Shown piece by piece: positions 16,060 through 24,217 of a stretch of 64,000 nucleotides of DNA (position 1 is its first letter; every line of letters starts with the position of its first letter). The translations under genes were made by a program, and so were the position numbers. Origin of the DNA: Crocinitomicaceae bacterium (lineage in GTDB: Bacteria; Bacteroidota; Bacteroidia; Flavobacteriales_D; Crocinitomicaceae); assembly GCA_018402525.1 (NCBI GenBank), contig JAGYIR010000015.1, positions 62,001 to 126,000 on the forward strand, given 5' to 3'. The notes beneath the pieces were generated by a model. That model was not told where the DNA came from. It made no database searches and saw nothing but the letters and a program-made list of their open reading frames with translations.

Positions 16060-18253
16060 CTATTTTTTAGTTGTGTTCGAGGTTTCTTTATTTTCTGAAG
16101 AGATATCTGTTCCCAGTCGCTGCATATATGCAATCATGCGCGATTATTTCTTTGGATTTCAATTCATTTATTTTCTTCTCCGTATTCATCGTTTTCTTAA
16201 TTTCAGCAGGCATGTTGTTCACGATATCCTTCGCAATCTCCAAGGCTTGCTCTTCAGCGTCTGCTTTTGCTTTTTGATCGTAACCATCGGGATAAGGAAC
16301 ACCTAACGTCTGCATTGCTCGAATTTTCCGATCGATGATAGACAAATCCAGTTCGTTCTCGTTCAACCAAGGATATGCTGGCATGATAGAACCTGGCGAT
16401 ATATCTTTCGGTCTAATAAAGTGATCGTAGTGCCAAGAATTGTTTCGTTTCCCACCTTCTCGGGCCAAATCAGGACCTGTTCGTTTTGATCCCCATTGGA
16501 ACGGGTGATCGTATACAAATTCACCAGATTTGGAATATTCTCCATAGCGCGCCGTTTCAAATCGAAGTGGACGAATCATTTGTGAGTGACAGTTATAACA
16601 CCCTTCTTTGACATATAAATCGCGACCTTCTAACTCAAGTGGCGTGTATGGTTTTACACTAGAAATGGTCGGTACATTGCTTTTTACAATCATGGTAGGG
16701 ATAATTTCAACCAAACCACCAATAGCGATGACAATTAAGCTCAATACTAGAAAACGCATGGGTTTCTTTTCGACAGCTCGGTGCCAGTAGTGTTTTTCCG
16801 TGCTCGCAGCTTTTATTACTCTCAAATCAGGTGCTTCAGCAGGTTCATCTGCCAAGAAACTTCCAGATTTCGCCGTTTTTATTAAGTTGTAGAACATCAT
16901 GACCGCTCCAACAATGAACAATAGTCCACCTAATGATCTCAATGCGTAATATGGCTTAAGTTCAGTGACAGTTTTCAAGAAATCAGCATTGACAAGTGTC
17001 CCGTCAGGGTTAAAATCTTGCCACATCAATCCTTGCACAAATCCTGCAATATACATCGGTATCGCATAGAGTATAATTCCGAGTGTTGCAATCCAAAAAT
17101 GTTGGTTAGCTAGCTTTTTAGAATAAAGTTTTATACGGAACATCTTAGGGAACAACCAATAAAGCATACCGAAGGTGAACATTCCATTCCATCCTAATCC
17201 ACCGACATGAACGTGGGCGATTGTCCAATCCGTAAAGTGTGAGAGCGTATTTACACTTTTCAAAGAAAGTAGTGGACCTTCAAATGTTGCCATACCGTAC
17301 GCGGTAAGTGCAACTACCATAAATTTTAAAGTCACATCATCTCGCACTCTATCCCAAGCTCCACGCAATGTCAATAGACCGTTCAACATCCCACCCCAAG
17401 ATGGTGCAATAAGCATAATTGAAAAAACGACTCCTAAACTTTGTGCCCAGTCTGGAAGAGAGGTGTACAATAAATGGTGAGGTCCTGCCCAGATGTAAAG
17501 GAAAATTAGCGCCCAAAAGTGAATGATCGATAAACGATACGAATAAACAGGTCTGTTTGCGGCTTTAGGAACGAAATAGTACATTAATCCTAGATACGGA
17601 GTAGTTAAAAAGAATGCAACGGCGTTGTGTCCGTACCACCATTGCACAAGTGCATCTTGAACACCTGCATACCATGAGTAACTTTTTGTAAAGGAAACAG
17701 GTAACTCAAACGAATTAAAAATATGAAGCACTGCAACTGTGACAAACGTGGCGATAAAAAACCATATCGCTACGTACATGTGCTGAACACGACGCTTGAA
17801 AATGGTACCAAACATGTTGACACCAAAAACCACCCATAAAATGGTAATTAGAATATCAATCCACCATTCGAGTTCTGCGTATTCTTTTCCTGAAGTAATA
17901 CCCAGTGGAAGCGTGATAACTGCACAAAGTATAATGAATTGCCAACCCCAGAAATTGATGTAACTGAGTTTATCACTCCACATACGCGCCTTAAGAAGCC
18001 GTTGCAATGAATAATAGACTCCCGTAAAAATACCGTTCCCGACGAATGCAAAAATTACTGCGTTCGTGTGCAGCGGGCGAATTCTACCAAACGATAAAAA
18101 ACTGTATCCCAGGTAGTCGTTAAAAAATTCGGGGAATGCCAATTGCAGTGCGGCTATAAGACCAACCACCATCCCGGTAATACCCCAAATTATTGTCGCA
18201 TAGGCAAAATACTTTACGACTTTATTGTCATAATTAAACTTCTGAACTTCCAT
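16060..18253 (-). CDS. ccoNO: Fused CcoN-CcoO catalytic subunit of cbb3 oxidase, apparent frameshift near the 3' end
   Basis: The main frame runs 18253-16088 (721 residues). The first ~480 residues are the CcoN haem-copper oxidase with about 12 helices (for example VQWWYGHNAVAFFLTTPYLG and WAGPHHLLYTSLPDW). The rest is CcoO, a membrane-anchored monohaem cytochrome with GCYNCHSQMIRP. CcoN and CcoO are separate in most bacteria and fused in many Bacteroidota. The tail after KEIIA is atypical. Removing one base near 16138-16142 continues the frame as MIAYMQRLGTDISSENK, the normal CcoO end, with a stop at 16060, 5 bases before ccoQ. The enzyme reduces O2 to water with high affinity in the cytoplasmic membrane. 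It overlaps ccoS by 20 bases. Confidence 0.92.
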
Positions 18254-18425
18254 TACTTTCCGAATTGCTGTTATTATTTATTGGTTCATCGTCATCAAAG
18301 AGGATTCGTACCGATGGGGTGTAATCATCATCGTACTGCCCATTTTTAGTCGCCCAAATGAAACTGAGCAAAAAGAAAATTGCTACGATTAGACTTACAA
18401 CCAACATTAGATATATCACTCCCAT
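18234..18425 (-). CDS. ccoS: CcoS cbb3 oxidase maturation protein
   Basis: 63 residues starting MGVIYLMLVVSLIVA, with one N-terminal helix (to about residue 24) followed by FIWATKNGQYDDD, the conserved CcoS motif of small residues and an acidic stretch. CcoS is needed to insert redox cofactors into the cbb3 oxidase. The ATG at 18425 is preferred over an upstream in-frame start at 18440 because CcoS proteins begin directly with the helix. It overlaps the ccoNO start by 20 bases, so the two are translationally coupled. It lies 100 bases downstream of ccoI, across a hairpin (18477-18502). Confidence 0.9.
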   Translation of the reverse strand: MGVIYLMLVVSLIVAIFFLLSFIWATKNGQYDDDYTPSVRILFDDDEPINNNSNSESNGSSEV

Positions 18426-18476
18426 AATGCAAAGAAACATAGCATTCAGACGATTTATAATGATGTGGAGTCATGA

Positions 18477-18502
18477 AAAAACATGATTGATATCATGTTT
18501 TT
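18477..18502 (-). promoter_or_regulatory. Palindromic hairpin with FNR-like core between ccoI and ccoS
   Basis: AAAAACATGA (18477-18486) pairs with TCATGTTTTT (18493-18502) around TTGATA. Two readings compete. As a hairpin ending in T it could terminate ccoI transcription. Its centre also contains TGAT-N4-ATCA, the inner part of the FNR consensus TTGAT-N4-ATCAA, centred about 64 bases upstream of the ccoS ATG. Both could be true. Confidence 0.5.
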
Positions 18503-18525
18503 ATAAGTCGCTAAAAAAGAGTAAT

Positions 18526-20877
18526 TTAATTTTCCTTCGGAGCGGTTAAAATTGTGCTAATAAGCACTATGCTGATGGAGCTTAATGGCATTAAAATAGC
18601 CGCAATAAGCGGAGTTAGATGACCGGAAATGGCAAATGTGAGCCCAACTAAATTATATACAATCGAAAATACATAGCACACCATCAAAACGGTTTTAGCA
18701 TGCGCAGCAGTCGTGAGTAGGTATGGTAATCGAAAAAGCTCGTCCGCATCTAAAATGCCATCTGAACTTGGCGTGAATCGAAAAATATCCTCAGAAATGG
18801 CGATACCTACATCTGCGGCATCGAGAGCACCTGCATCATTCAAGCCATCCCCAATCATCATGATACTTTTGTTTTGTGCTTGAAGTCGGTGAATGTACAG
18901 AAGTTTTTCTTTTGGCGATTGATTGAAATGCAGTTCTGTCAACGTTGGAACTTCCTGCATCAAGTTTTCCTTGTCTTTGTCTTTATCACCCGACAAAATA
19001 TGAACGGTGTAATTATTTCCAAGCGCATCTAGCATTTCCATAATACCACTTCTAAACTCAGAGTTGAATACAAACTTTCCTAAATATTGGCCATTTCCAG
19101 AGACATGTGATGCTGTTTCGTTTTCCTGAGAAGTTGCCTCGGAGTGAACAAATTTAGACGCTCCGATGCGGTAGGAAATCCCATTGATTTCTCCTAGTAT
19201 TCCCTCACCTTCATGTTCTTCGAAATTAACAAGTTCATCAGTGCTTGAAACTTCGTGTTGAAGCGCTCTAACGATAGATTTGGAGAGGGGGTGAGTGGAT
19301 GAGTTGGCGAGTAATAAAATTGCACTTTTTTGCTCCAGCGAAAGTTTGTTGCCAACCAACTCAATCTGATTACTGCTGCCTGTTGTAAGCGTTCCTGTTT
19401 TATCGAAAACGATATCCGTGATCGAATTTAAAGAAGGAATGACATCTACGTTTTTCAAGTACAATTTACGTCGACCGAGAGAACGCATTATATTGCCATA
19501 GGTAAATGGCTTAGACAAGGCCAAGGCACAGGGGCAAGCCACAATCAGCACTGCAACAACAATTTCAACACTTCTTTCTGGGGTGATAAAATACCAGGCT
19601 ATTCCAGAAACAGTCGATACAATCAATACACCAATTAAAAAATAGAGCGAAAATGAATCTGTTCCTGATGTCTCAACTTCCTGCTTTTTTGTCGTTTCAT
19701 TCCACAACTGTGTAAGGTGACTTCGATTGCTTTTTCTTTGAACGTGGAAATCACTTTTTTTCCCTATTAACTTACCGCCAGCATAAACAAAATCACCTTT
19801 CTTTTTTGTAATTGGTATGGATTCCCCAGTTACAAAGCTGTAGTCAACTTTAATAGAATCATCCAACAAAATAGCATCGCAAGGCAGCACCTCGTTGTTA
19901 CGAATGGAGATGACATCGTTGACAATGATTTTCTCAATTTCAACAATTTCTTCCTTGTCTCCATCTTTTTTACTCACCGCGACGGGAAAATATGCGGTAT
20001 AATCGCGTTCAAAAGATAACGATTGATACGTCTTGCTTTGAAACCATTTTCCAATCAATAGAAAGAAAACGAATCCCGCAAAACTATCCATATACCCACT
20101 ACCATTTCCAGAAAAAATGGTTGCGCAACTTTGAAGATAAAGCGCTACTATACCAAGAGCAATTGGTACATCAAGGTTTAGACTTTTGTAGCGCAGTGCT
20201 TTAAAGGCCGATATAAAATAGTCGTTGGCTGAATAGAGCAGAACTGGAAGAGAAATAAGGAACGATAGATAAGAAGTGAATTTTCTAAAACCGATACTTT
20301 CATCGCCCATTCCGATGTGTTCAGGAACGCTCCACAACATGATGCTTCCAAAGGCAAATCCCGCAACTCCCAATTTATATAAGTATTGATAGTTTCGTTT
20401 TTTTTGTTGCTGCTCCTTGTTACCAAAGTTGGGCGCGTAGCCAATTTTATCCAGAATGATTGCTAATTCTGATACGGGAAGTGTTTTTTTAATAATTAAT
20501 GTAGCTTCTCTTTTCGCGAAATTTACCTGGCAAGAGGTGATTCGAGGGTCTAATTTATGGATGTGTTCCAATAAGTATATGCACGATGAACAGTGAATTT
20601 GAGGCAGAAAAAGCGTGATGTGCAATGAAGTATCATCTTCAAAATGGATATACTTTGATCGTATTCCTTCAACGTCTAAAAAACGATATTTGTGCTGATC
20701 GTCTTTTTTAGGTTTTGTGCCAGCATTGTTTTCAATTGTATAGAATGCTCCAAGGTCATTTGTCGACAATAATTCGTACACACTTTTACACCCATTACAA
20801 CAAAACGATTTACCATCGAAATTGATTTCCTTGCCAATAATGGAATCGCCACAGTGATAACAAGGCTGCTGGGTCAT
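18526..20877 (-). CDS. ccoI: CcoI/FixI copper-transporting P1B-type ATPase
   Basis: 783 residues. The N-terminus has a Cys-rich metal-binding segment (C6-x2-C9, then FCCNGCKSVYEL) and a heavy-metal-associated domain with HCSSCIYLLEH. Eight helices are expected. The P-type ATPase core is complete: TGES actuator motif, CPCALALSKP metal-binding helix, phosphorylation site DKTGTLT, and hinge GDGLNDAGALDAADVG. CcoI/FixI exports Cu(I) across the cytoplasmic membrane for assembly of the CuB site of cbb3 oxidase. The start overlaps the hemN stop by four bases (20874-20877), so translation is coupled. It precedes ccoS on the same strand. Confidence 0.93.
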   Translation of the reverse strand: MTQQPCYHCGDSIIGKEINFDGKSFCCNGCKSVYELLSTNDLGAFYTIENNAGTKPKKDDQHKYRFLDVEGIRSKYIHFEDDTSLHITLFLPQIHCSSCIYLLEHIHKLDPRITSCQVNFAKREATLIIKKTLPVSELAIILDKIGYAPNFGNKEQQQKKRNYQYLYKLGVAGFAFGSIMLWSVPEHIGMGDESIGFRKFTSYLSFLISLPVLLYSANDYFISAFKALRYKSLNLDVPIALGIVALYLQSCATIFSGNGSGYMDSFAGFVFFLLIGKWFQSKTYQSLSFERDYTAYFPVAVSKKDGDKEEIVEIEKIIVNDVISIRNNEVLPCDAILLDDSIKVDYSFVTGESIPITKKKGDFVYAGGKLIGKKSDFHVQRKSNRSHLTQLWNETTKKQEVETSGTDSFSLYFLIGVLIVSTVSGIAWYFITPERSVEIVVAVLIVACPCALALSKPFTYGNIMRSLGRRKLYLKNVDVIPSLNSITDIVFDKTGTLTTGSSNQIELVGNKLSLEQKSAILLLANSSTHPLSKSIVRALQHEVSSTDELVNFEEHEGEGILGEINGISYRIGASKFVHSEATSQENETASHVSGNGQYLGKFVFNSEFRSGIMEMLDALGNNYTVHILSGDKDKDKENLMQEVPTLTELHFNQSPKEKLLYIHRLQAQNKSIMMIGDGLNDAGALDAADVGIAISEDIFRFTPSSDGILDADELFRLPYLLTTAAHAKTVLMVCYVFSIVYNLVGLTFAISGHLTPLIAAILMPLSSISIVLISTILTAPKEN

Positions 20878-22235
20878 ATCGTTTTGGAAAAGAGATTCTC
20901 TCGTTGCCCTTTATCTGCTAGGTCTTGATCAAAAGCCATGCAGCAATTACGTACAAAGGGAATTCCAATTTCTGTAACGCACACTTTATTTTCTTCAATG
21001 ACCACTAATCCGTCGTTGACCATTTCTGTAAGTCGACCAATGATTGCATCTTGCACTTCTTTATACGGTGAATCTGCTTTTAATGTCGTTTCAAAGTGAC
21101 ACATTAAGTCTAAAATGTATCCGCGAATTTCAAGATCTAATTCACTTAAGACATGCCCTCTAAAAATGGGAATAACGCCACTATTGACAATCTCCATGTA
21201 TTTCTCAGTCGATTTTTCATTTTGTGCAAAACCAAACCAACTGTCAGAAATGGATGACATACCAAGTCCAAGCAAGAAATCCGTGTTTTGTGTGGTATAC
21301 CCCATGAAATTACGGTGCAAATTTTTATCTTGAAATGCCTTCGCCAAATCGTCGTGAGGTAGTGCAAAGTGATCCATTCCGATTTCAATGTATCCTTTTG
21401 CTTCCAGCATTGACTTCGCTTTTTCGTACAACGAACGCTTTTCATTGTCTTGCGGTAAATCAGACTCGTCATAACCACGCTGGCCGTTGCCTTTGATCCA
21501 TGGAACATGTGCATAACTATACAATGCAATTCGATCTGGACGAAGTTCCAATGTTTTCGTTACGGTGTCTATAATATCGTTCATGCGCTGTTTCGGAAGG
21601 CCAAACACCAAATCGTGACTGATTGAAGTATAACCAATTTGTTTGGCTTGCTCATGTACTTTCTTTACATCTTCAAACGGTTGAATACGATTGATGGCTT
21701 GCTGGACAGTTGGACTATAATCTTGAATACCGAGACTTAATCGTCTAAATCCAAATGCGTGCAATTTTTCCAGATGTTCTCGAGAAGTGTTGTTTGGATG
21801 TGCTTCAAAACTCAATTCCGCTTCATTCGGGTCAATGGCATCCGTGTTAAAAATAGCTCGCACGAGTCGAATCAACTCATCTGGAGCAAAAAATGTTGGT
21901 GTTCCACCCCCAAAATGAAGTTCACGAATGACCGGAGTAAAATTAAACTGTTCGTTGTACAGTTGCCATTCTTTGATGACTGCATCAATGTACGGACCTT
22001 CTACTGCGTGATTTTTTGTAATTCGCTTGTGGCAGCCACAAAAGGTACACAGACTTTCACAATAGGGCAGGTGAATGTATAAACTGATGTCATCCGTGTC
22101 AAAGGTGTTTGAATTACGCTCGATGGTCTTTAACCAATCAGCAACCGATAAAGAATTATTTTTCCAAAAAGGAACAGTTGGATAAGAAGTATATCTGGGA
22201 CCTGGAACGTTGTATTTTTCGACTAAACTCTGCAC
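20874..22235 (-). CDS. hemN: Oxygen-independent coproporphyrinogen III oxidase
   Basis: 453-residue radical SAM enzyme that oxidatively decarboxylates coproporphyrinogen III to protoporphyrinogen IX without oxygen, supplying haem at low O2. It starts YNVPGPRYTSYPTVPFW, typical of HemN, and has the YCESLCTFCGCHKR cluster (C-x3-C-x2-C plus the HemN-specific extra Cys). ELHFGGGTPTFF, GIQDYSPTVQQAINRIQ and FGLPKQ follow. The length fits true HemN rather than the shorter HemW. It heads the hemN-ccoI pair, whose reading frames overlap by 4 bases, and lies divergent from an Fnr-like gene, a common arrangement for microaerobic control. Confidence 0.93.
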   Translation of the reverse strand: MQSLVEKYNVPGPRYTSYPTVPFWKNNSLSVADWLKTIERNSNTFDTDDISLYIHLPYCESLCTFCGCHKRITKNHAVEGPYIDAVIKEWQLYNEQFNFTPVIRELHFGGGTPTFFAPDELIRLVRAIFNTDAIDPNEAELSFEAHPNNTSREHLEKLHAFGFRRLSLGIQDYSPTVQQAINRIQPFEDVKKVHEQAKQIGYTSISHDLVFGLPKQRMNDIIDTVTKTLELRPDRIALYSYAHVPWIKGNGQRGYDESDLPQDNEKRSLYEKAKSMLEAKGYIEIGMDHFALPHDDLAKAFQDKNLHRNFMGYTTQNTDFLLGLGMSSISDSWFGFAQNEKSTEKYMEIVNSGVIPIFRGHVLSELDLEIRGYILDLMCHFETTLKADSPYKEVQDAIIGRLTEMVNDGLVVIEENKVCVTEIGIPFVRNCCMAFDQDLADKGQRENLFSKTI

Positions 22236-22271
22236 AGAATTGTGTTTTTAGATGGAGTAAAAATTTCTTAA

Positions 22272-22279
22272 CAAAGATA
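22272..22279 (-). promoter_or_regulatory. Candidate -7 box (TATCTTTG) for hemN
   Basis: TATCTTTG on the minus strand matches TAnnTTTG, 36 bases before the hemN ATG. No strong -33 TTG was found, which would fit an activator-dependent promoter, but this is only inference. Confidence 0.45.
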
Positions 22280-22304
22280 ATCTGAAAAATTGAAATTATT
22301 GCCT

Positions 22305-22334
22305 TTGAAAGAATAAGTTAAAACACTAACTTTG
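22305..22334 (+). promoter_or_regulatory. Candidate promoter of the Fnr-like gene
   Basis: TTG at 22305-22307, a 19-base spacer and TAACTTTG at 22327-22334 match the Bacteroidota TTG-N19-TAnnTTTG promoter. The transcription start would fall about ten bases before the ATG at 22351. Confidence 0.55.
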
Positions 22335-22350
22335 GAAAAACGATCAATAA

Positions 22351-23040
22351 ATGCTGGATAAATCACACAAGCACATTACCTGCGAAAACTGTTTAGCGAA
22401 AAAAAACTCCTTGTTTAAGTCGTTTTGTGACGATCAAGTGGTAGATTTAAATGCAGTTAAGACATGTGCTTATTATAAAAAGAATCAACCTTTATTTTTA
22501 GAAGGAAGTCTTCCCCGTGGTGTTTTTTGTCTGAATTCAGGCAAAGTAAAGGTGTTTGCTAGGGGAGAAGAGGGAAAGGAGCAAATCATACATGTAGCCA
22601 AAGAAGGAGAAATCGTTGGATTTAGAGCTATGTTCAGTGAAGAGCCTTATAAGGTAACAGCATCAACATTGGAAGAAAGCAACATTTGTTTTATCAATAA
22701 ATCTGATTTTTTGAATTTGGTGGATACCAACATTACGCTGCGTAATGGAATTATGAAGGAACTCTCGAGTGAATTAGCAAATAGAGTGACTTATATCACA
22801 AACATGGCTCAAAAATCTGTCCGCGGTAGGTTGGCATTTGCCTTAATTTTGTTAGAAGAAATATACGCTGGAGAGTTGATCAACTTGACACGAGAAGATT
22901 TAGCCAATTTTGTTGGAACAGCAACAGAAACACTTATTAGACTACTAAAAGATTTCAAAGAAGAAGGAATTATTCAAACCCATGGAAGAAAAATTGAGGT
23001 ACTCAACAGAGAAGATTTACTTAAGATTTCTGGAGCGTAA
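22351..23040 (+). CDS. Crp/Fnr family regulator with N-terminal cysteine cluster (Fnr-like)
   Basis: 229 residues: N-terminal Cys-containing region, cyclic-nucleotide-like sensor domain (~30-150) and a winged helix with recognition segment LTREDLANFVGTATETLIRLLKDF. Cysteines at positions 11, 14, 26 and 39 (CENC near the start) could hold an iron-sulfur cluster as in Fnr, but the spacing (C-x2-C-x11-C) differs from E. coli Fnr. It lies divergent from hemN-cco, whose homologues are classic Fnr targets, so oxygen-responsive control of the cco/hem block is the best guess. Identity as Fnr itself is not proven. Confidence 0.85.
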   Translation: MLDKSHKHITCENCLAKKNSLFKSFCDDQVVDLNAVKTCAYYKKNQPLFLEGSLPRGVFCLNSGKVKVFARGEEGKEQIIHVAKEGEIVGFRAMFSEEPYKVTASTLEESNICFINKSDFLNLVDTNITLRNGIMKELSSELANRVTYITNMAQKSVRGRLAFALILLEEIYAGELINLTREDLANFVGTATETLIRLLKDFKEEGIIQTHGRKIEVLNREDLLKISGA

Positions 23041-23054
23041 CGTTAATTTTATGT

Positions 23055-23076
23055 AAAAGTGACATAAGTCACTTTT
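23055..23076 (+). promoter_or_regulatory. Perfect palindrome, Crp/Fnr-type site or terminator
   Basis: AAAAGTGAC (23055-23063) and GTCACTTTT (23068-23076) form a perfect 9-bp inverted repeat around ATAA. It follows the Fnr-like stop and could terminate it, since T residues follow. Its centre (23065.5) is also about 41.5 bases upstream of the start predicted from TACTTTTG at 23095-23102, the class II activator position, and the inner TGAC-N4-GTCA has Crp/Fnr-type symmetry. Confidence 0.5.
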
Positions 23077-23094
23077 TATTCGGATCGGTCGATA

Positions 23095-23102
23095 TACTTT
23101 TG
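23095..23102 (+). promoter_or_regulatory. Candidate -7 box (TACTTTTG) for DUF983-Crp pair
   Basis: TACTTTTG fits TAnnTTTG and lies 16 bases before the DUF983 ATG at 23119, downstream of the palindrome at 23055-23076. Confidence 0.45.
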
Positions 23103-23118
23103 TTAAAATTGATTGATT

Positions 23119-23514
23119 ATGTTCGGGAAAGATTCAAAATTTTACAGTATATTCAAACACAAATGTCCTCGTTGTCACGAAGGAGATTTTTTTGTTTCGC
23201 ATCCATACGATTTAAAAAATGCAGGGAATATCCATGAGCACTGCAGTGTCTGTCACTTGAAATATTCGAAAGAGCCAGGATTTTATTATGGAGCAATGTA
23301 CGTTTCGTATGCATTAGGTGTCGCTTTGTTTGTGACATTGTGGGTTTCTTTTAATCTCTTTTTCCCATCTGTTTCGATTGCTTTTCAAATAACATCGATA
23401 ATTGTTGCAACTGTTTTGCTGACGCCTTATCTTTATGCGTTGTCTAAAATTATTTGGGCAAACTTATTTATAAAGTATGATAAAACAATCAAGCGAGAAG
23501 GAGCTAATCATTAG
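23119..23514 (+). CDS. DUF983 family zinc-ribbon membrane protein
   Basis: 131 residues. Two CxxC pairs (CPRCHEGDFF and CSVCHLKY) form a likely zinc ribbon, followed by GFYYGAMYVSYALG and two transmembrane helices (~57-75 and 85-105), the DUF983 layout. The biochemical role of DUF983 is unknown; members often sit beside cytochrome oxidase or regulator genes. The ATG at 23119 is preferred to the in-frame TTG at 23113. It overlaps the next Crp/Fnr gene by 38 bases, so the two are tightly coupled. Confidence 0.82.
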   Translation: MFGKDSKFYSIFKHKCPRCHEGDFFVSHPYDLKNAGNIHEHCSVCHLKYSKEPGFYYGAMYVSYALGVALFVTLWVSFNLFFPSVSIAFQITSIIVATVLLTPYLYALSKIIWANLFIKYDKTIKREGANH

Positions 23515-24127
23515 ACGTATAGGATTTTTATTTGAAGAAGAATTAGTAAATGAAATTCTCGAAGTCGGGAAAATTGAAGAATACAAAAGTGATTCTATTA
23601 TTGTTGATGTAAAGGAGGAAATCAAATTTATGCCTTTTATCCTTGATGGATCACTGAAGGTCACCCGAGAAGGCCGAGACGATCATGAAATTTTGCTCTA
23701 CTACATTGAAGCAGGAGAAACGTGCGCTATGACGCTCCAGTGTTGTGTAAGAGAAAGCAAAAGCGAGGTAAGGGCCACAACTTTAGAAGATTCAACAGTT
23801 TTAATGGTTCCCACCTTTAAAATGCTTGCTTGGATGGATAAGTATTCCTCATGGAGAAAGTTTATCTTAGAAAGCTATCACCTGCGCATGACCGAGTTAA
23901 TGGAAACGATCGATGCTATTGCATTTCTAAAACTGGATGAACGCATTGAAAAGTACTTAAAGGATCAAGCCAAATTATTAGGTTCTCTTGAATTAAACTA
24001 TACGCATCAGCAAATTGCCGAAGACCTGCACTCATCTAGAGTAGTGATATCAAGATTACTCAAGCAGATGGAAGTCAAAGGAATAATAACTCAGAAGCGC
24101 AACAAAATTATACTTTCTTCGATTTAA
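23477..24127 (+). CDS. Crp/Fnr family transcriptional regulator
   Basis: 216 residues with a cyclic-nucleotide-like sensor domain (~20-135) and a winged helix with YTHQQIAEDLHSSRVVISRLLKQM as recognition region. The N-terminal Cys cluster of the other regulator is absent; C-x4 to C-C residues lie inside the sensor domain (TCAMTLQCCV). In sensor domains of this Bacteroidota subgroup such cysteines could sense redox or metal, but this is inference. The gene overlaps DUF983 by 38 bases. It may respond to a different signal than the Fnr-like protein upstream, with the palindrome at 23055-23076 as a candidate site for either. Confidence 0.85.
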   Translation: MIKQSSEKELIIRRIGFLFEEELVNEILEVGKIEEYKSDSIIVDVKEEIKFMPFILDGSLKVTREGRDDHEILLYYIEAGETCAMTLQCCVRESKSEVRATTLEDSTVLMVPTFKMLAWMDKYSSWRKFILESYHLRMTELMETIDAIAFLKLDERIEKYLKDQAKLLGSLELNYTHQQIAEDLHSSRVVISRLLKQMEVKGIITQKRNKIILSSI

Positions 24128-24173
24128 AATGTTTAATAATCTTGTATTCCTAGTTACTTTGATATTAATTTCA

Positions 24174-24181
24174 TATTTTTG
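24174..24181 (+). promoter_or_regulatory. Candidate -7 box (TATTTTTG) for the T9SS cargo gene
   Basis: TATTTTTG matches TAnnTTTG, 36 bases before the ATG at 24218. No -33 TTG at standard spacing was identified. Confidence 0.35.
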
Positions 24182-24217
24182 GAGTGTTAATATTAATAAA
24201 CAACTTAATATAAAATT

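Noticed and set aside
21146-21529. 127-codon minus-strand frame within hemN
   Set aside because: It is out of frame with the conserved radical SAM protein.
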